Made by a program: the position numbers and the translations under genes
Assembly: GCA_964369425.1 (NCBI GenBank)
Contig: CAYJGW010000007.1
Coordinates: 1 to 64,000, forward strand
Source of the DNA: CAUPWF01 sp964369425
GTDB lineage: Bacteria > Bacillota > Clostridia > Lachnospirales > Lachnospiraceae
Direction: 5' to 3'
DNA: 64,000 nucleotides
The notes under the pieces: generated by a model
Told to the model about the DNA's origin: nothing
Databases searched by the model: none
The model's input: only the letters and a program-made list of their open reading frames with translations
Shown: piece after piece, positions 16,297-24,586 of the stretch
Layout: every line of letters begins with the position of its first letter
How positions within the stretch are numbered: position 1 is the first letter of the stretch

Positions 16297-18030
16297 TTAT
16301 TCAATGGTTTCTACCATTTTTAATATTTCTTCTCCAAATTTCCCCGAAATTGTACTAGCATCTTCCATCGAAGTACCTTTCACCCCATAATAGAACTTAA
16401 TTTTCGGCTCTGTTCCTGAAGGTCTTACACAACACCAAGCGTTATCTTCTAAGTCATAATATAATACATCTGAAGATGGCAATCCTGTGGATGTCACTTC
16501 TTTTGTCTCTAGATTAAGAACAGTGTCCGCTTTATAATCTCTTGCTTCTAATACCTTTAGTCCTGCTACGCTTTGTGGTGGATTTGTTCGAAAACTTCCT
16601 AAAATCCTTTGGATTTTTTGAAGACCTTCAATACCATCCAATGTAATTGCCTTAATATCATCACGATAGTATCCGTATTTCTCATACATATCAAGCATTA
16701 CATCCCAAAGGGTCTTCCCTTGCATCTTATAAAATGCTGCCGCTTCACAAAGCGCCATAGTTGCAACAATCGCATCTTTATCTCTAGCATGGGTTCCAAT
16801 TAGGCAACCATAGCTTTCCTCAAATCCAAATAAGTAGTTTCCTTTACCGGTTGTTTCAAATCCAAGAATCTTTTGCCCTATGTATTTAAATCCAGTCAAC
16901 ACTTCAATAAGACCTACATCATATCCCTTTGCAATTGCATCTGCCATATTTGAAGTAACAATTGTCTTAATCAAGTATCCCTCTTCTGGTAACCCTTTTG
17001 TCGCTTTCGTTTGTCCTATTTCATAATCCGCCAATAGACACCCTGACATGTTTCCTGTTAATTCATAGTACTCACCTGTTGCACTGTCTTTTACATATAC
17101 ACCAAGTCTATCTGCATCTGGGTCTGTTGCGAGGACTAAATCTGCATCTACTTCTCTAGCTAACTTTAACCCTAATTCAAAAGCTTCTTTTGCTTCTGGG
17201 TTTGGATAAGACACCGTTGAGAAATTCCCGTCTGGCAATTCTTGTTCTTTTACTACATATACATTTTCAAATCCCAACTCTTTTAACACTCTGCGAACTG
17301 GAATATTCCCAGTCCCATGAAGTGGCGTAAACACGATTTTCAAATCTTTTCCTACTGCATCAATTGCATCTTGATGTAACACTAACTTTTTCAACTCAGC
17401 AATATAAGCATCATCGATATCTTGTCCAATCACTTGATATAAACCTTGTGCCTTTGCATCCTCTATGCTCATAGTCTTTAAAGTTGTATAGTCTGTCAAA
17501 CTTGCAACTTGATCCATAATCCCTTTATCGTGTGGTGGCGTAATCTGTGCACCATCTTCCCAATATACTTTATATCCGTTGTACTCTGGCGGATTGTGGC
17601 TTGCTGTAATATTAATACCAGCAATACAATTTAATTCTCTTACTGCATAAGATAGTTCCGGTGTTGGTCTTAAAGACTCAAATACGTATGATTTGATTCC
17701 ATTTGCTGCTAAACAAAGTGCTGCTTCATCTGCGAATTCTGGGGACATATTTCTTGAATCATAAGCGATTGCAACTCCTCTTTCAGCCGCTCCATAAGCA
17801 ATAATATGATTAGCTAATCCTTGTGTCGCTTTACGCACAGTGTAGATATTCATTCTATTTGTTCCAGCTCCAATTACACCTCGAAGCCCTGCAGTTCCAA
17901 ATTCTAGATTCTTATAAAATCTCTCTTTAATTTCTTGGTCGTCGTTCTTAATAGCTAATAATTCATCTTTTGTCTCTTGATCAAAATAATCGTTTTCAAT
18001 CCATTCGTTATAGCTTTGTAAATATTCCAT
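16297..18030 (-). CDS. pgcA: Phosphoglucomutase/phosphomannomutase (alpha-D-phosphohexomutase)
   Basis: Interconverts glucose-1-phosphate and glucose-6-phosphate, feeding glycogen and envelope sugars. About 577 residues. The phosphoserine loop GINITASHNPPEYNGYK, metal-binding loop ATDPDADRLG, sugar-binding GFEESYG and phosphate-binding RPSGTEPKIKFY are all intact. I set the start at 18030, because AGGAGG lies directly upstream and would be inside the longer frame. The product could supply the GlgC/GlgD pair further along. Confidence 0.95.
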   Translation of the reverse strand: MEYLQSYNEWIENDYFDQETKDELLAIKNDDQEIKERFYKNLEFGTAGLRGVIGAGTNRMNIYTVRKATQGLANHIIAYGAAERGVAIAYDSRNMSPEFADEAALCLAANGIKSYVFESLRPTPELSYAVRELNCIAGINITASHNPPEYNGYKVYWEDGAQITPPHDKGIMDQVASLTDYTTLKTMSIEDAKAQGLYQVIGQDIDDAYIAELKKLVLHQDAIDAVGKDLKIVFTPLHGTGNIPVRRVLKELGFENVYVVKEQELPDGNFSTVSYPNPEAKEAFELGLKLAREVDADLVLATDPDADRLGVYVKDSATGEYYELTGNMSGCLLADYEIGQTKATKGLPEEGYLIKTIVTSNMADAIAKGYDVGLIEVLTGFKYIGQKILGFETTGKGNYLFGFEESYGCLIGTHARDKDAIVATMALCEAAAFYKMQGKTLWDVMLDMYEKYGYYRDDIKAITLDGIEGLQKIQRILGSFRTNPPQSVAGLKVLEARDYKADTVLNLETKEVTSTGLPSSDVLYYDLEDNAWCCVRPSGTEPKIKFYYGVKGTSMEDASTISGKFGEEILKMVETIE

Positions 18031-18074
18031 ATCTTCCCTCCTAGACATTTAATAACAAACTCATTAACAAGCCC

Positions 18075-18102
18075 ATTATACACTAGTTCAGAAGTTTTGC
18101 AA
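18075..18102 (-). promoter_or_regulatory. Promoter of the phosphohexomutase gene
   Basis: Minus strand: TTGCAA (18102-18097), 16 bp, TATAAT (18080-18075). The -35 box lies inside the 3' end of cotS. Confidence 0.65.
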
Positions 18103-19122
18103 AGAAAATATCTCTTGTATAAATTTTTTCTTTTTTTCCATCTGCAACGTAGCTGCTTTTAATTTTTCCACTGATTTTTCTGAAACCCACGCCTTATTAC
18201 TATTATAGTAATAGTTCGTAATTTTCCAAAATTTTTCTGGATATAGCAACCGCAAACCGATGTATGACAATTCTACATCTGTTAACTTTCGAACACTTTG
18301 GTATGCTTCCACCATTTTCCTTCCTAAATCGTGATTCCAGTCTTTCTTTTCCATTACTTTCCTCATAAAATAATAGAAGTCTGTACCCGGAATATTCACT
18401 TGAAACCGTTCAAAATTCGTAATGGTAATCATCCCATCTCTAATGATTATGTTATGATGATTATAATCTCCATGTATCATTTTTCCTTTATGTAGCGCAT
18501 CTTGGTACAGCTGCGCATACATACTATCACTTAACCATGCTACAACTTCTTGCGCAATATCATATACTTGTTGAAATTCTTTTAAATAAATTGTTTCAAA
18601 CACACCTTTTGTAACTTTTTTCCTTATAAACTGCCGTACCTTCTTTAATTCTCGATTTCGCCGTTGTAATTCATCAAGAAAATAGCACCCTGCAAAGTCA
18701 TCCCACCTAGTATCATATTCCAGATTCACTTGCATATCAAGCACTTGCTTTGCCACAACATCTAATTCATTGTGTAATTTGGCAAGCATCTTGGTTGCTT
18801 CTAAAACTTCCCGCTCTTTATTGACATCGCACTCTTTTCCATACACCCACTTCTTTAATATAAATTTCTGCGACTCCCCTTCTATTGCACTCACGTAACA
18901 GCCTTCCTTATTGGGCAAAATTTCATCCACATATAGATGACCACTTTCTTCCAACTGTTTACATATAAATTGTACGTAGGATATTTTTTTATCAGAAGAA
19001 GATAATTCTTTCAACAAAAATGTTCCTTGTTTTGTCTCACAAGAAAAACCACCCCTGACTTTTCGCACTGTATCTACCTCTACACAATACTGCTCTAATA
19101 TCTTCTTTTCGATGTCTCTCAT
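18088..19122 (-). CDS. cotS: CotS-family spore coat protein (kinase-like fold)
   Basis: A 344-residue member of the CotS/YutH spore coat family with an aminoglycoside-phosphotransferase-like fold. The catalytic-loop motif HGDYNHHN (about 217-224) is intact. The position of the metal-binding Asp motif reads TNFERF (about 235-240), with Asn instead of Asp, so kinase activity is doubtful. The start at 19122 is chosen for the GAGGGGG site just upstream. A good sigma-E promoter lies about 60 bp upstream, supporting expression in the mother cell. Confidence 0.85.
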   Translation of the reverse strand: MRDIEKKILEQYCVEVDTVRKVRGGFSCETKQGTFLLKELSSSDKKISYVQFICKQLEESGHLYVDEILPNKEGCYVSAIEGESQKFILKKWVYGKECDVNKEREVLEATKMLAKLHNELDVVAKQVLDMQVNLEYDTRWDDFAGCYFLDELQRRNRELKKVRQFIRKKVTKGVFETIYLKEFQQVYDIAQEVVAWLSDSMYAQLYQDALHKGKMIHGDYNHHNIIIRDGMITITNFERFQVNIPGTDFYYFMRKVMEKKDWNHDLGRKMVEAYQSVRKLTDVELSYIGLRLLYPEKFWKITNYYYNSNKAWVSEKSVEKLKAATLQMEKKKKFIQEIFSLQNF

Positions 19123-19183
19123 CTTTTCCCCCTCTTTCATCCCACTAAAAAGATTTTATCCACTCTTTTCTAATGCTCTTTCT

Positions 19184-19212
19184 AATGTATGAATCGGTAA
19201 TAAGAAACATTC
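19184..19212 (-). promoter_or_regulatory. Candidate sigma-E promoter of cotS
   Basis: Minus strand: GAATGTT (19212-19206), 14 bp, CATACATT (19191-19184). This matches the sporulation sigma-E consensus at all but one specified position, and it lies before a coat gene. Confidence 0.7.
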
Positions 19213-19221
19213 TTCCCTTTT

Positions 19222-20442
19222 TTAGCTTTCCATTGTTTCTACTATTTCTAATAGCGTTTTTTTATTATTTTTCTCTGGTGACTCCAATACAATTAACAAT
19301 AAGCGTTGCAACAACACACCCATTTCTCTGCCTGGTTTCATCCCATACTCAATCAAGTCTTTCCCTGATATTTGTAACTCACTAATATTCGTACACTCAC
19401 CTTTTTGCTTCACCAGTTGTACATTCTTTTCTATCTGATCTATTCTTTCAATCTCACAACTATCTTTATTCAGTATTCCAATTGCTCTTTGTAACACCAA
19501 ATGTTTTTGTATTAGCTCTCCCATCCGAAACATCGCTTTACGTACTGAATAACCATCAGAATCTATCCTATACTCTTTATACTCTAATAATTTGCACACC
19601 CCATTTATCGTATCGTTATCAAACTTTAATCTCTTCAAAATATACTTTGCTTCCGTAGAAGTCGCTTCGTAAAGCAGTGTTGTTATTCGCAAAACTTTAT
19701 CCTTTGGCACCACTTTCAGTAGCGTTAACAATCGTTCACCTAGTCCGCTTTCCATCCACGCATCCCACGAAGCAAGTACGATTTTTGACACTCCAAGCTC
19801 ATATGCTATCGCTATATAATCCGGGTTGTCCGATAACAACAACTTTACGAGTTCCACTTGAATTCTCTCTGCACTGATTTTCTCTAATGATACTGCTAAT
19901 TCCTGAATAGCATTCCTAGTCTCTTGCTCTATTTCAAAACTAAGTTGTGCCGAGAACCTAATTGCCCTTAGGATTCGAAGCGCATCTTCGCCAAACCGTT
20001 CTTTTGCATTCCCTACACAGCGAATACGTTTTTTTTCCAGGTCTCGAACTCCGTCAAAAATATCCACCAATCCATCTTTATCATTGTACGCCATCGCATT
20101 AATCGTAAAGTCTCTCCTTAGAAGATCTTTCTCCAAGGTTCTCGTGAACTCTACATGTGTCGGACGTCTGGAATCCTCATATTTTCCATCTATGCGGTAG
20201 GTGGTAACTTCATACCCTCTCCCTTTGATTAACACTGTAACTGTTCCATGTTCAATACCTGTATCAACCGTTTTTCGAAACAATGCTTTTACTTCTTCTG
20301 GCATAGCCGATGTTGTAATATCCCAATCTTCTGGCTCACGCCCTAGCATGGAGTCTCTCACACAACCGCCTACGCAATAGGCTTCATATCCATTCACTTG
20401 CAATTTTTCAATAATTTCATTTACTTCTTTTGGTATCTGCAT
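19222..20442 (-). CDS. cca: CCA tRNA nucleotidyltransferase
   Basis: Adds or repairs the 3' CCA of tRNAs. About 406 residues. It has GGCVRD (25-30), the catalytic EDWDITT with the two metal aspartates, and the nucleotide-selection region RRDFTINAMAYN. No HD domain is evident, so it is the single-function class II type. The start at 20442 directly follows GGAGGA; the longer frame is not supported. Confidence 0.95.
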   Translation of the reverse strand: MQIPKEVNEIIEKLQVNGYEAYCVGGCVRDSMLGREPEDWDITTSAMPEEVKALFRKTVDTGIEHGTVTVLIKGRGYEVTTYRIDGKYEDSRRPTHVEFTRTLEKDLLRRDFTINAMAYNDKDGLVDIFDGVRDLEKKRIRCVGNAKERFGEDALRILRAIRFSAQLSFEIEQETRNAIQELAVSLEKISAERIQVELVKLLLSDNPDYIAIAYELGVSKIVLASWDAWMESGLGERLLTLLKVVPKDKVLRITTLLYEATSTEAKYILKRLKFDNDTINGVCKLLEYKEYRIDSDGYSVRKAMFRMGELIQKHLVLQRAIGILNKDSCEIERIDQIEKNVQLVKQKGECTNISELQISGKDLIEYGMKPGREMGVLLQRLLLIVLESPEKNNKKTLLEIVETMES

Positions 20443-20498
20443 ATATCCTCCAAAAAGGCGAGGAGATTTTAATCTCCCCGCCTTCATTTGCATTTATT

Positions 20499-21941
20499 CT
20501 AGTACGATTTACCCCAATAAGCCATATTCGTCGCTGGCTTACCGCAATAGATACATTTATCAGAAATCATCTCTTCATCTTCGATTAGACATCTTGTAGA
20601 TGCACCACCTGTTAGATATTTCACTTCACCCTCGCACTCTGGGTCTCCACACCAACAAGCTTTTACAAACCCTCTATCTTTTTTGAACTTCTCTACCATC
20701 TCATCCATCGTTGTTGCAGTATAGATATGGCTATCCAAAAACTCTTTTGCTTTGTTATACATATCTACATGTATCTGTTCTAAGATTTCTCTCAGTTTTG
20801 TAGTAATCTCATCTAGAGAAACCACGATTTTCTCTCTAGTATCCCTTCTTACTACAACCACTTGATTCTTTTCAATATCCTTTGGTCCAATCTCTATACG
20901 TGTAGGAATTCCAAGCATCTCTTGCTCTGAGAATTTCCATCCTGGACTCTTGTCTGAATCATCAATCTTCACACGATATCCAGCTTGCTTTAACTCTTCT
21001 AAAAGAGCATCTGCTCTATCAAGTACGCCTTCTTTGTGTTGTGCAATCGGAATCACTCTACACTCAATTGGTGCAACTCTTGGTGGCATAACAATTCCGC
21101 TATCATCACCATGAACCATAATGATTGCTCCGATACTTCTTGTTGACCATCCCCAAGACGTCTCGTACACGTTTTGCAATTTATTATTCTTGTCTAAATA
21201 TTTAATTCCAAAAGCTTCTGGGAATCCACTTCCAAAAAAGTGACTTGTAGCTGATTGTAACGCTTTTCCATCATGCATAAGAGCTTCGATTGTATACGTA
21301 TCCTGTGCTCCTGCGAACTTTTCATTCTCTGCTTTTCTTCCCGATACAAAAGGAATTGCTAGAACATCTCTATAACAGTCTTGATATACTTTTAGCATTT
21401 TTAAAGTGAATTCTTCTGCCTCTTCATATGTTGCATGAATGGTATGTCCTTCTTGCCATAAAAATTCTCTCGAGCGAAGGAATGGTCTTGTTGTCTTCTC
21501 CCAACGAAGCACTGAATTCCACTGATTCCAAAGTTTTGGAAGATCTCTATGCGATTGTACCGTTCTTGCCCACAACTCGCAGAATAATGTCTCTGACGTA
21601 GGTCTAAAACAAAGTCTTTCTTGCAATCTTTCCATACCACCATGAGAAATCCATGCCACTTCTGGAGCAAATCCATCTACGTGATCCGCTTCTTTTTCCA
21701 AGAGACTTTCAGGTATCAATGCTGGAAGATATACGTTTTCCACCCCATGTTCTTTGAACATACGATCTAAGTTCTCACTAATCTTCTCCCAAATAGCATA
21801 TCCATTTGGTAAGTAGTTCAAACATCCTTTTACGCATGAATAGTCACATAACTCTGCTTCACGCACAACATCTGTATACCACTGTGCAAAATCTTCATCT
21901 CTCGAAGTAATCGAATTTACAAATTTCTTATCATTTCCCAT
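20499..21941 (-). CDS. proS: Prolyl-tRNA synthetase, archaeal/eukaryote-like type
   Basis: Class II synthetase that charges proline onto tRNA. About 480 residues, with motif 2-like FLRSREFLWQEGHT and motif 3-like region SWGWSTRSIGAIIMVHGDD. The C-terminal zinc-binding domain has CWCGDPECE and CIYCGKPA, and the protein ends in Tyr, as in the ProS type without the bacterial editing insertion. The start at 21941 is set by AAGGAG. It is controlled by a T-box in its leader. Confidence 0.96.
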   Translation of the reverse strand: MGNDKKFVNSITSRDEDFAQWYTDVVREAELCDYSCVKGCLNYLPNGYAIWEKISENLDRMFKEHGVENVYLPALIPESLLEKEADHVDGFAPEVAWISHGGMERLQERLCFRPTSETLFCELWARTVQSHRDLPKLWNQWNSVLRWEKTTRPFLRSREFLWQEGHTIHATYEEAEEFTLKMLKVYQDCYRDVLAIPFVSGRKAENEKFAGAQDTYTIEALMHDGKALQSATSHFFGSGFPEAFGIKYLDKNNKLQNVYETSWGWSTRSIGAIIMVHGDDSGIVMPPRVAPIECRVIPIAQHKEGVLDRADALLEELKQAGYRVKIDDSDKSPGWKFSEQEMLGIPTRIEIGPKDIEKNQVVVVRRDTREKIVVSLDEITTKLREILEQIHVDMYNKAKEFLDSHIYTATTMDEMVEKFKKDRGFVKACWCGDPECEGEVKYLTGGASTRCLIEDEEMISDKCIYCGKPATNMAYWGKSY

Positions 21942-21970
21942 AACAATTCTCCTTATTCTTCTCATAAAAT

Positions 21971-22200
21971 TAAAAACGCCGAATATCTCACATCCCAAAA
22001 GGGACCGAAACATTCGGCGGTACCACCCTAATTAACTGCTATCACAGTTCGCTTTTACACCGTTAACGCCGGCTTACGCTGTATTTTCATACAAAAGCTC
22101 CGAGGTAGGTTCTATATATCTTTCATAGAAATCTCACACCATTCGATTTCCTCTCTGCGAATCAAGCTAAATATACTATTCCTCATCTATGCTCTTTTTT
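21971..22200 (-). promoter_or_regulatory. T-box riboswitch (proline) with terminator, upstream of proS
   Basis: Minus-strand leader with a stem I region starting near GAGGAATAGTA, a specifier-region segment AGAACCTACC that contains the proline codon CCT, a stem III capped around CCGGCGTTAACGG, and the T-box bulge sequence AGGGTGGTACCGC. The terminator CGCCGAAT...ATTCGGCG is followed by TTTTT. Uncharged tRNA-Pro should pair with the specifier and the GGTGG bulge to favour the antiterminator. The codon assignment is by eye and agrees with the downstream gene. Confidence 0.93.
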
Positions 22201-22226
22201 ATTAGAAGCTGTTTTGATTTTTATTT

Positions 22227-22255
22227 ATTCTACGTCAATTCTTCTTCTTTGTCAA
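22227..22255 (-). promoter_or_regulatory. proS/T-box promoter
   Basis: Minus strand: TTGACA (22255-22250), 17 bp, TAGAAT (22232-22227), a few bases after the antiporter stop codon. Confidence 0.8.
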
Positions 22256-22260
22256 GTGTT

Positions 22261-23223
22261 CTATCTCATTAAAATATATACAAAGAATGCTACATAGATG
22301 AGTAGATATACTCCACCTTCCACTTTTGTGATTTTGTTTTTCGATTTTGCAGTAATAAATACTACTAAATTAATTACAATTAATATAATTGTATCATATA
22401 TCGAAGAAATCGAAACTGTAATCGGTGAAATCACAGCTGATGTACCTAAGATAAATAAAAGGTTAAACAAGTTAGACCCTACCACATTTCCAATCGCTAA
22501 GTCATTCTCTCCTTTTTTTGCTGCAACAAATGATGTCACTAACTCTGGCAATGATGTGCCCAGTGCTACTATTGTTAATCCGATGAAACTTTCTGTCATT
22601 CCAAAGTTTCTGCCGATTTGAGACGCTGACTCTACAACTAAATCTCCTCCGATTACAATACCTGTACATCCCATAACAATATAGATTCCACTACGAATTG
22701 GCGATAGTATTTTATAATCTTCATCTTCTTGAAAATCACTCCTAGACTTTAAGGCTCCCCTTACTGTACTTACCATAAACCATATAAATAGAACTAAAAG
22801 TACAATTGCACCAATACGCCCTAGCGTGAACTCCCCTTCACCTGCCAACACTCCTGATATATTGCTAACTGCCAATGCTACAAGCAACACTCCTGTTGCC
22901 ATAATCGAGAACGGAAACTCTTTCTTCATAACAGATACTGGTGCTACAATCGGTTGTACCAATGCACAGGCACCTAATACTACTACTAAGTTAAAAATAT
23001 TGGAGCCTAATACATTCCCTACTGCTAAATCATTCGCATTATTAACCGATGCGGTCAAACTTACGGATAACTCTGGCATACTCGTACCAAATGCAACCAC
23101 TGTCAATCCAATAACAATCGTTGGAATTTTCAATAGTTTTGCGACACTTGAACTTCCTTCCACAAAAAAATCTGCTCCTTTGATTAACAACACAAAACCG
23201 AGCAATAACCATACATATTCCAT
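22261..23223 (-). CDS. CaCA-family cation antiporter (sodium/calcium exchanger-like, possibly manganese-responsive)
   Basis: A 320-residue membrane protein with about ten helices and the two inverted alpha-repeats of the family: VAFGTSMPELSVSLTA with GNVLGSNIFNLV, and VALGTSLPELVTSFVA with GNVVGSNLFNLL. It would exchange a divalent cation against Na+ or H+. The ion is not fixed by sequence. The yybP-ykoY riboswitch in its leader suggests it responds to Mn2+ and may export Mn2+ as well as, or instead of, Ca2+. Confidence 0.93.
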   Translation of the reverse strand: MEYVWLLLGFVLLIKGADFFVEGSSSVAKLLKIPTIVIGLTVVAFGTSMPELSVSLTASVNNANDLAVGNVLGSNIFNLVVVLGACALVQPIVAPVSVMKKEFPFSIMATGVLLVALAVSNISGVLAGEGEFTLGRIGAIVLLVLFIWFMVSTVRGALKSRSDFQEDEDYKILSPIRSGIYIVMGCTGIVIGGDLVVESASQIGRNFGMTESFIGLTIVALGTSLPELVTSFVAAKKGENDLAIGNVVGSNLFNLLFILGTSAVISPITVSISSIYDTIILIVINLVVFITAKSKNKITKVEGGVYLLIYVAFFVYILMR

Positions 23224-23261
23224 TTTCTTTCCCTAACCTTTCTTAAATGAGTATAGTATAA

Positions 23262-23420
23262 GACAAAAAAACTTTCATCACAAACACACCACTAATAATA
23301 GCAGTATGTATGTAACAAAAGTCTCGCTAATTGACAACATGAACCGGATTATGTTTAAATAATCGTGATGACGACTCATATCACACTGAAATTCAATGGA
23401 AGCTACTCCCCTTTATTCTA
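23262..23420 (-). ncRNA. yybP-ykoY (manganese) riboswitch with downstream terminator
   Basis: Minus-strand leader of the antiporter gene. The family landmarks are in order: AAAGGGGAGTAGCTT, then GTCGTCATCACG, a hairpin GATTAT/ATAATC, CCGGTTCATGTTGTCA, and TTAGCGAGACTTTT closing P1 against AAAG. Past it, ACTTTTGTTAC can pair with GTGATGAAAGT (three G-U pairs), followed by seven T. The terminator's 5' arm overlaps the 3' strand of P1, so ligand binding should prevent termination (ON switch). The identity rests on recalled consensus. Confidence 0.92.
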
Positions 23421-23451
23421 TACTATAAAATTATTTTTTCTAACCTATATA

Positions 23452-23480
23452 AGTGTAGTAGCTTATACAACAGTTGTCAA
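23452..23480 (-). promoter_or_regulatory. Promoter of the riboswitch-antiporter transcript
   Basis: Minus strand: TTGACA (23480-23475), 17 bp, TACACT (23457-23452), about 35 bp upstream of the riboswitch P1. Confidence 0.7.
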
Positions 23481-23509
23481 GTAAATGTTCATAAATGAAG
23501 GAGATTTCT

Positions 23510-24217
23510 ATGAAGCCATCTATCCCAATAAAAATACTTTTTGAAGATTCTGATATCCTCGTGTGTATCAAGCCTGCTGGAATAGCCACCCAAACAAAAT
23601 CACACACGCAACGAGATGTTGTGGATTATCTAAAGCAACATCTCTACACATCGTCGCAATTACAAAGCGAGCCTTACTTGGCTATCATTCATCGACTCGA
23701 CCAACCTGTAAGCGGACTCCTTGTCTTTGCAAAAACACCTCGTGCAGCCAAAGGTCTCAATCAACAACTGACTTCAAAAGGATTTGGAAAACACTACAAA
23801 GCCCTCGTAAAACGCTCTGATAATAAAAGTGAACCCACACTTATCCACCACTTAAAGAAAGATGGTCGTACCAATACCTCTTCCGTTTGTAGCACTACCG
23901 ACAAAGATGGAAAAATCGCTAAATTGCACTATCAACTATTAGAAATTTTTCCCGAATCTGATTACGCACTTTTTTCCTCCTCACTTATCTCTCATTGTGA
24001 AGGATATCAACTTGCAACCATTACGCTAGACACAGGACGTCATCATCAGATTCGTGTACAAATGGCTCATATAGGCCGCCCTATTCTAGGTGATGGTAAG
24101 TACGGTGAATCTCTACTAGGCAATACCTCTAGAGCGATTGCCCTATGTGCATATAAATTAGAATTCCATCATCCAATTAGCAAAAAATCTCTCTGCTTTG
24201 AATTACCAATTCTCTAA
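23510..24217 (+). CDS. RluA-family pseudouridine synthase
   Basis: Converts uridines to pseudouridine in rRNA or tRNA. About 235 residues, with the catalytic motif IIHRLDQPVSGLLVFAKT and the C-terminal TGRHHQIRVQMAHIGRPILGD in shorter form. There is no N-terminal S4 domain, so it resembles the short RluA/YhcT-like members rather than RluD. The start at 23510 is chosen because GAAGGAG lies at the right distance; the ATG at 23495 overlaps that site. The exact target is unknown. Confidence 0.88.
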   Translation: MKPSIPIKILFEDSDILVCIKPAGIATQTKSHTQRDVVDYLKQHLYTSSQLQSEPYLAIIHRLDQPVSGLLVFAKTPRAAKGLNQQLTSKGFGKHYKALVKRSDNKSEPTLIHHLKKDGRTNTSSVCSTTDKDGKIAKLHYQLLEIFPESDYALFSSSLISHCEGYQLATITLDTGRHHQIRVQMAHIGRPILGDGKYGESLLGNTSRAIALCAYKLEFHHPISKKSLCFELPIL

Positions 24218-24226
24218 TATATGACA

Positions 24227-24263
24227 ATAAAGAAGACGCCCTCTTTGAGTTCGTCTTCTTTAT
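24227..24263. terminator. Bidirectional terminator between the pseudouridine synthase and spoVG
   Basis: A 12-bp stem ATAAAGAAGACG/CGTCTTCTTTAT with a 13-nt loop lies between two convergent genes. Confidence 0.7.
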
Positions 24264-24284
24264 CCAACATAGCAATTTCAATTT

Positions 24285-24548
24285 TTATTCTTCTTCGAGA
24301 AGCTCACCATATTTTTCTAATACGATTGTTTGTATTCGGTCTCTAGTTGAAGAATTTATTGGATGTGCAATATCTCTATACTCTCCATCAAGCGCCTTCT
24401 TACTAGGCATTGCTATAAATAGACCCTTTTCTCCTTCAATTACTTTAATATCATGAACTACAAATTCATCATCGATAGTAATTGAAACCACTGCCTTTAA
24501 CTTGCCTTCTTTTGTTACTTTTCTCACTCTTACGTCTGTAATTTGCAT
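24285..24548 (-). CDS. spoVG: Regulator SpoVG
   Basis: A small nucleic-acid-binding regulator, about 87 residues, that affects septation and sporulation in Bacillus. It starts MQITDVRVRKVTKEGKLKA and has the conserved VHDIKVIEGEKGLFIAMPS and YRDIAHPINSSTR. The longer start at 24554 (MAMQ) is also possible; AAGGGG suits either. It lies 32-38 bp downstream of glgD with no clear promoter between, suggesting a glgC-glgD-spoVG transcript. Confidence 0.95.
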   Translation of the reverse strand: MQITDVRVRKVTKEGKLKAVVSITIDDEFVVHDIKVIEGEKGLFIAMPSKKALDGEYRDIAHPINSSTRDRIQTIVLEKYGELLEEE

Positions 24549-24586
24549 AGCCATTTACCCCTTTCTAAGTCACATGTCTACTTACA

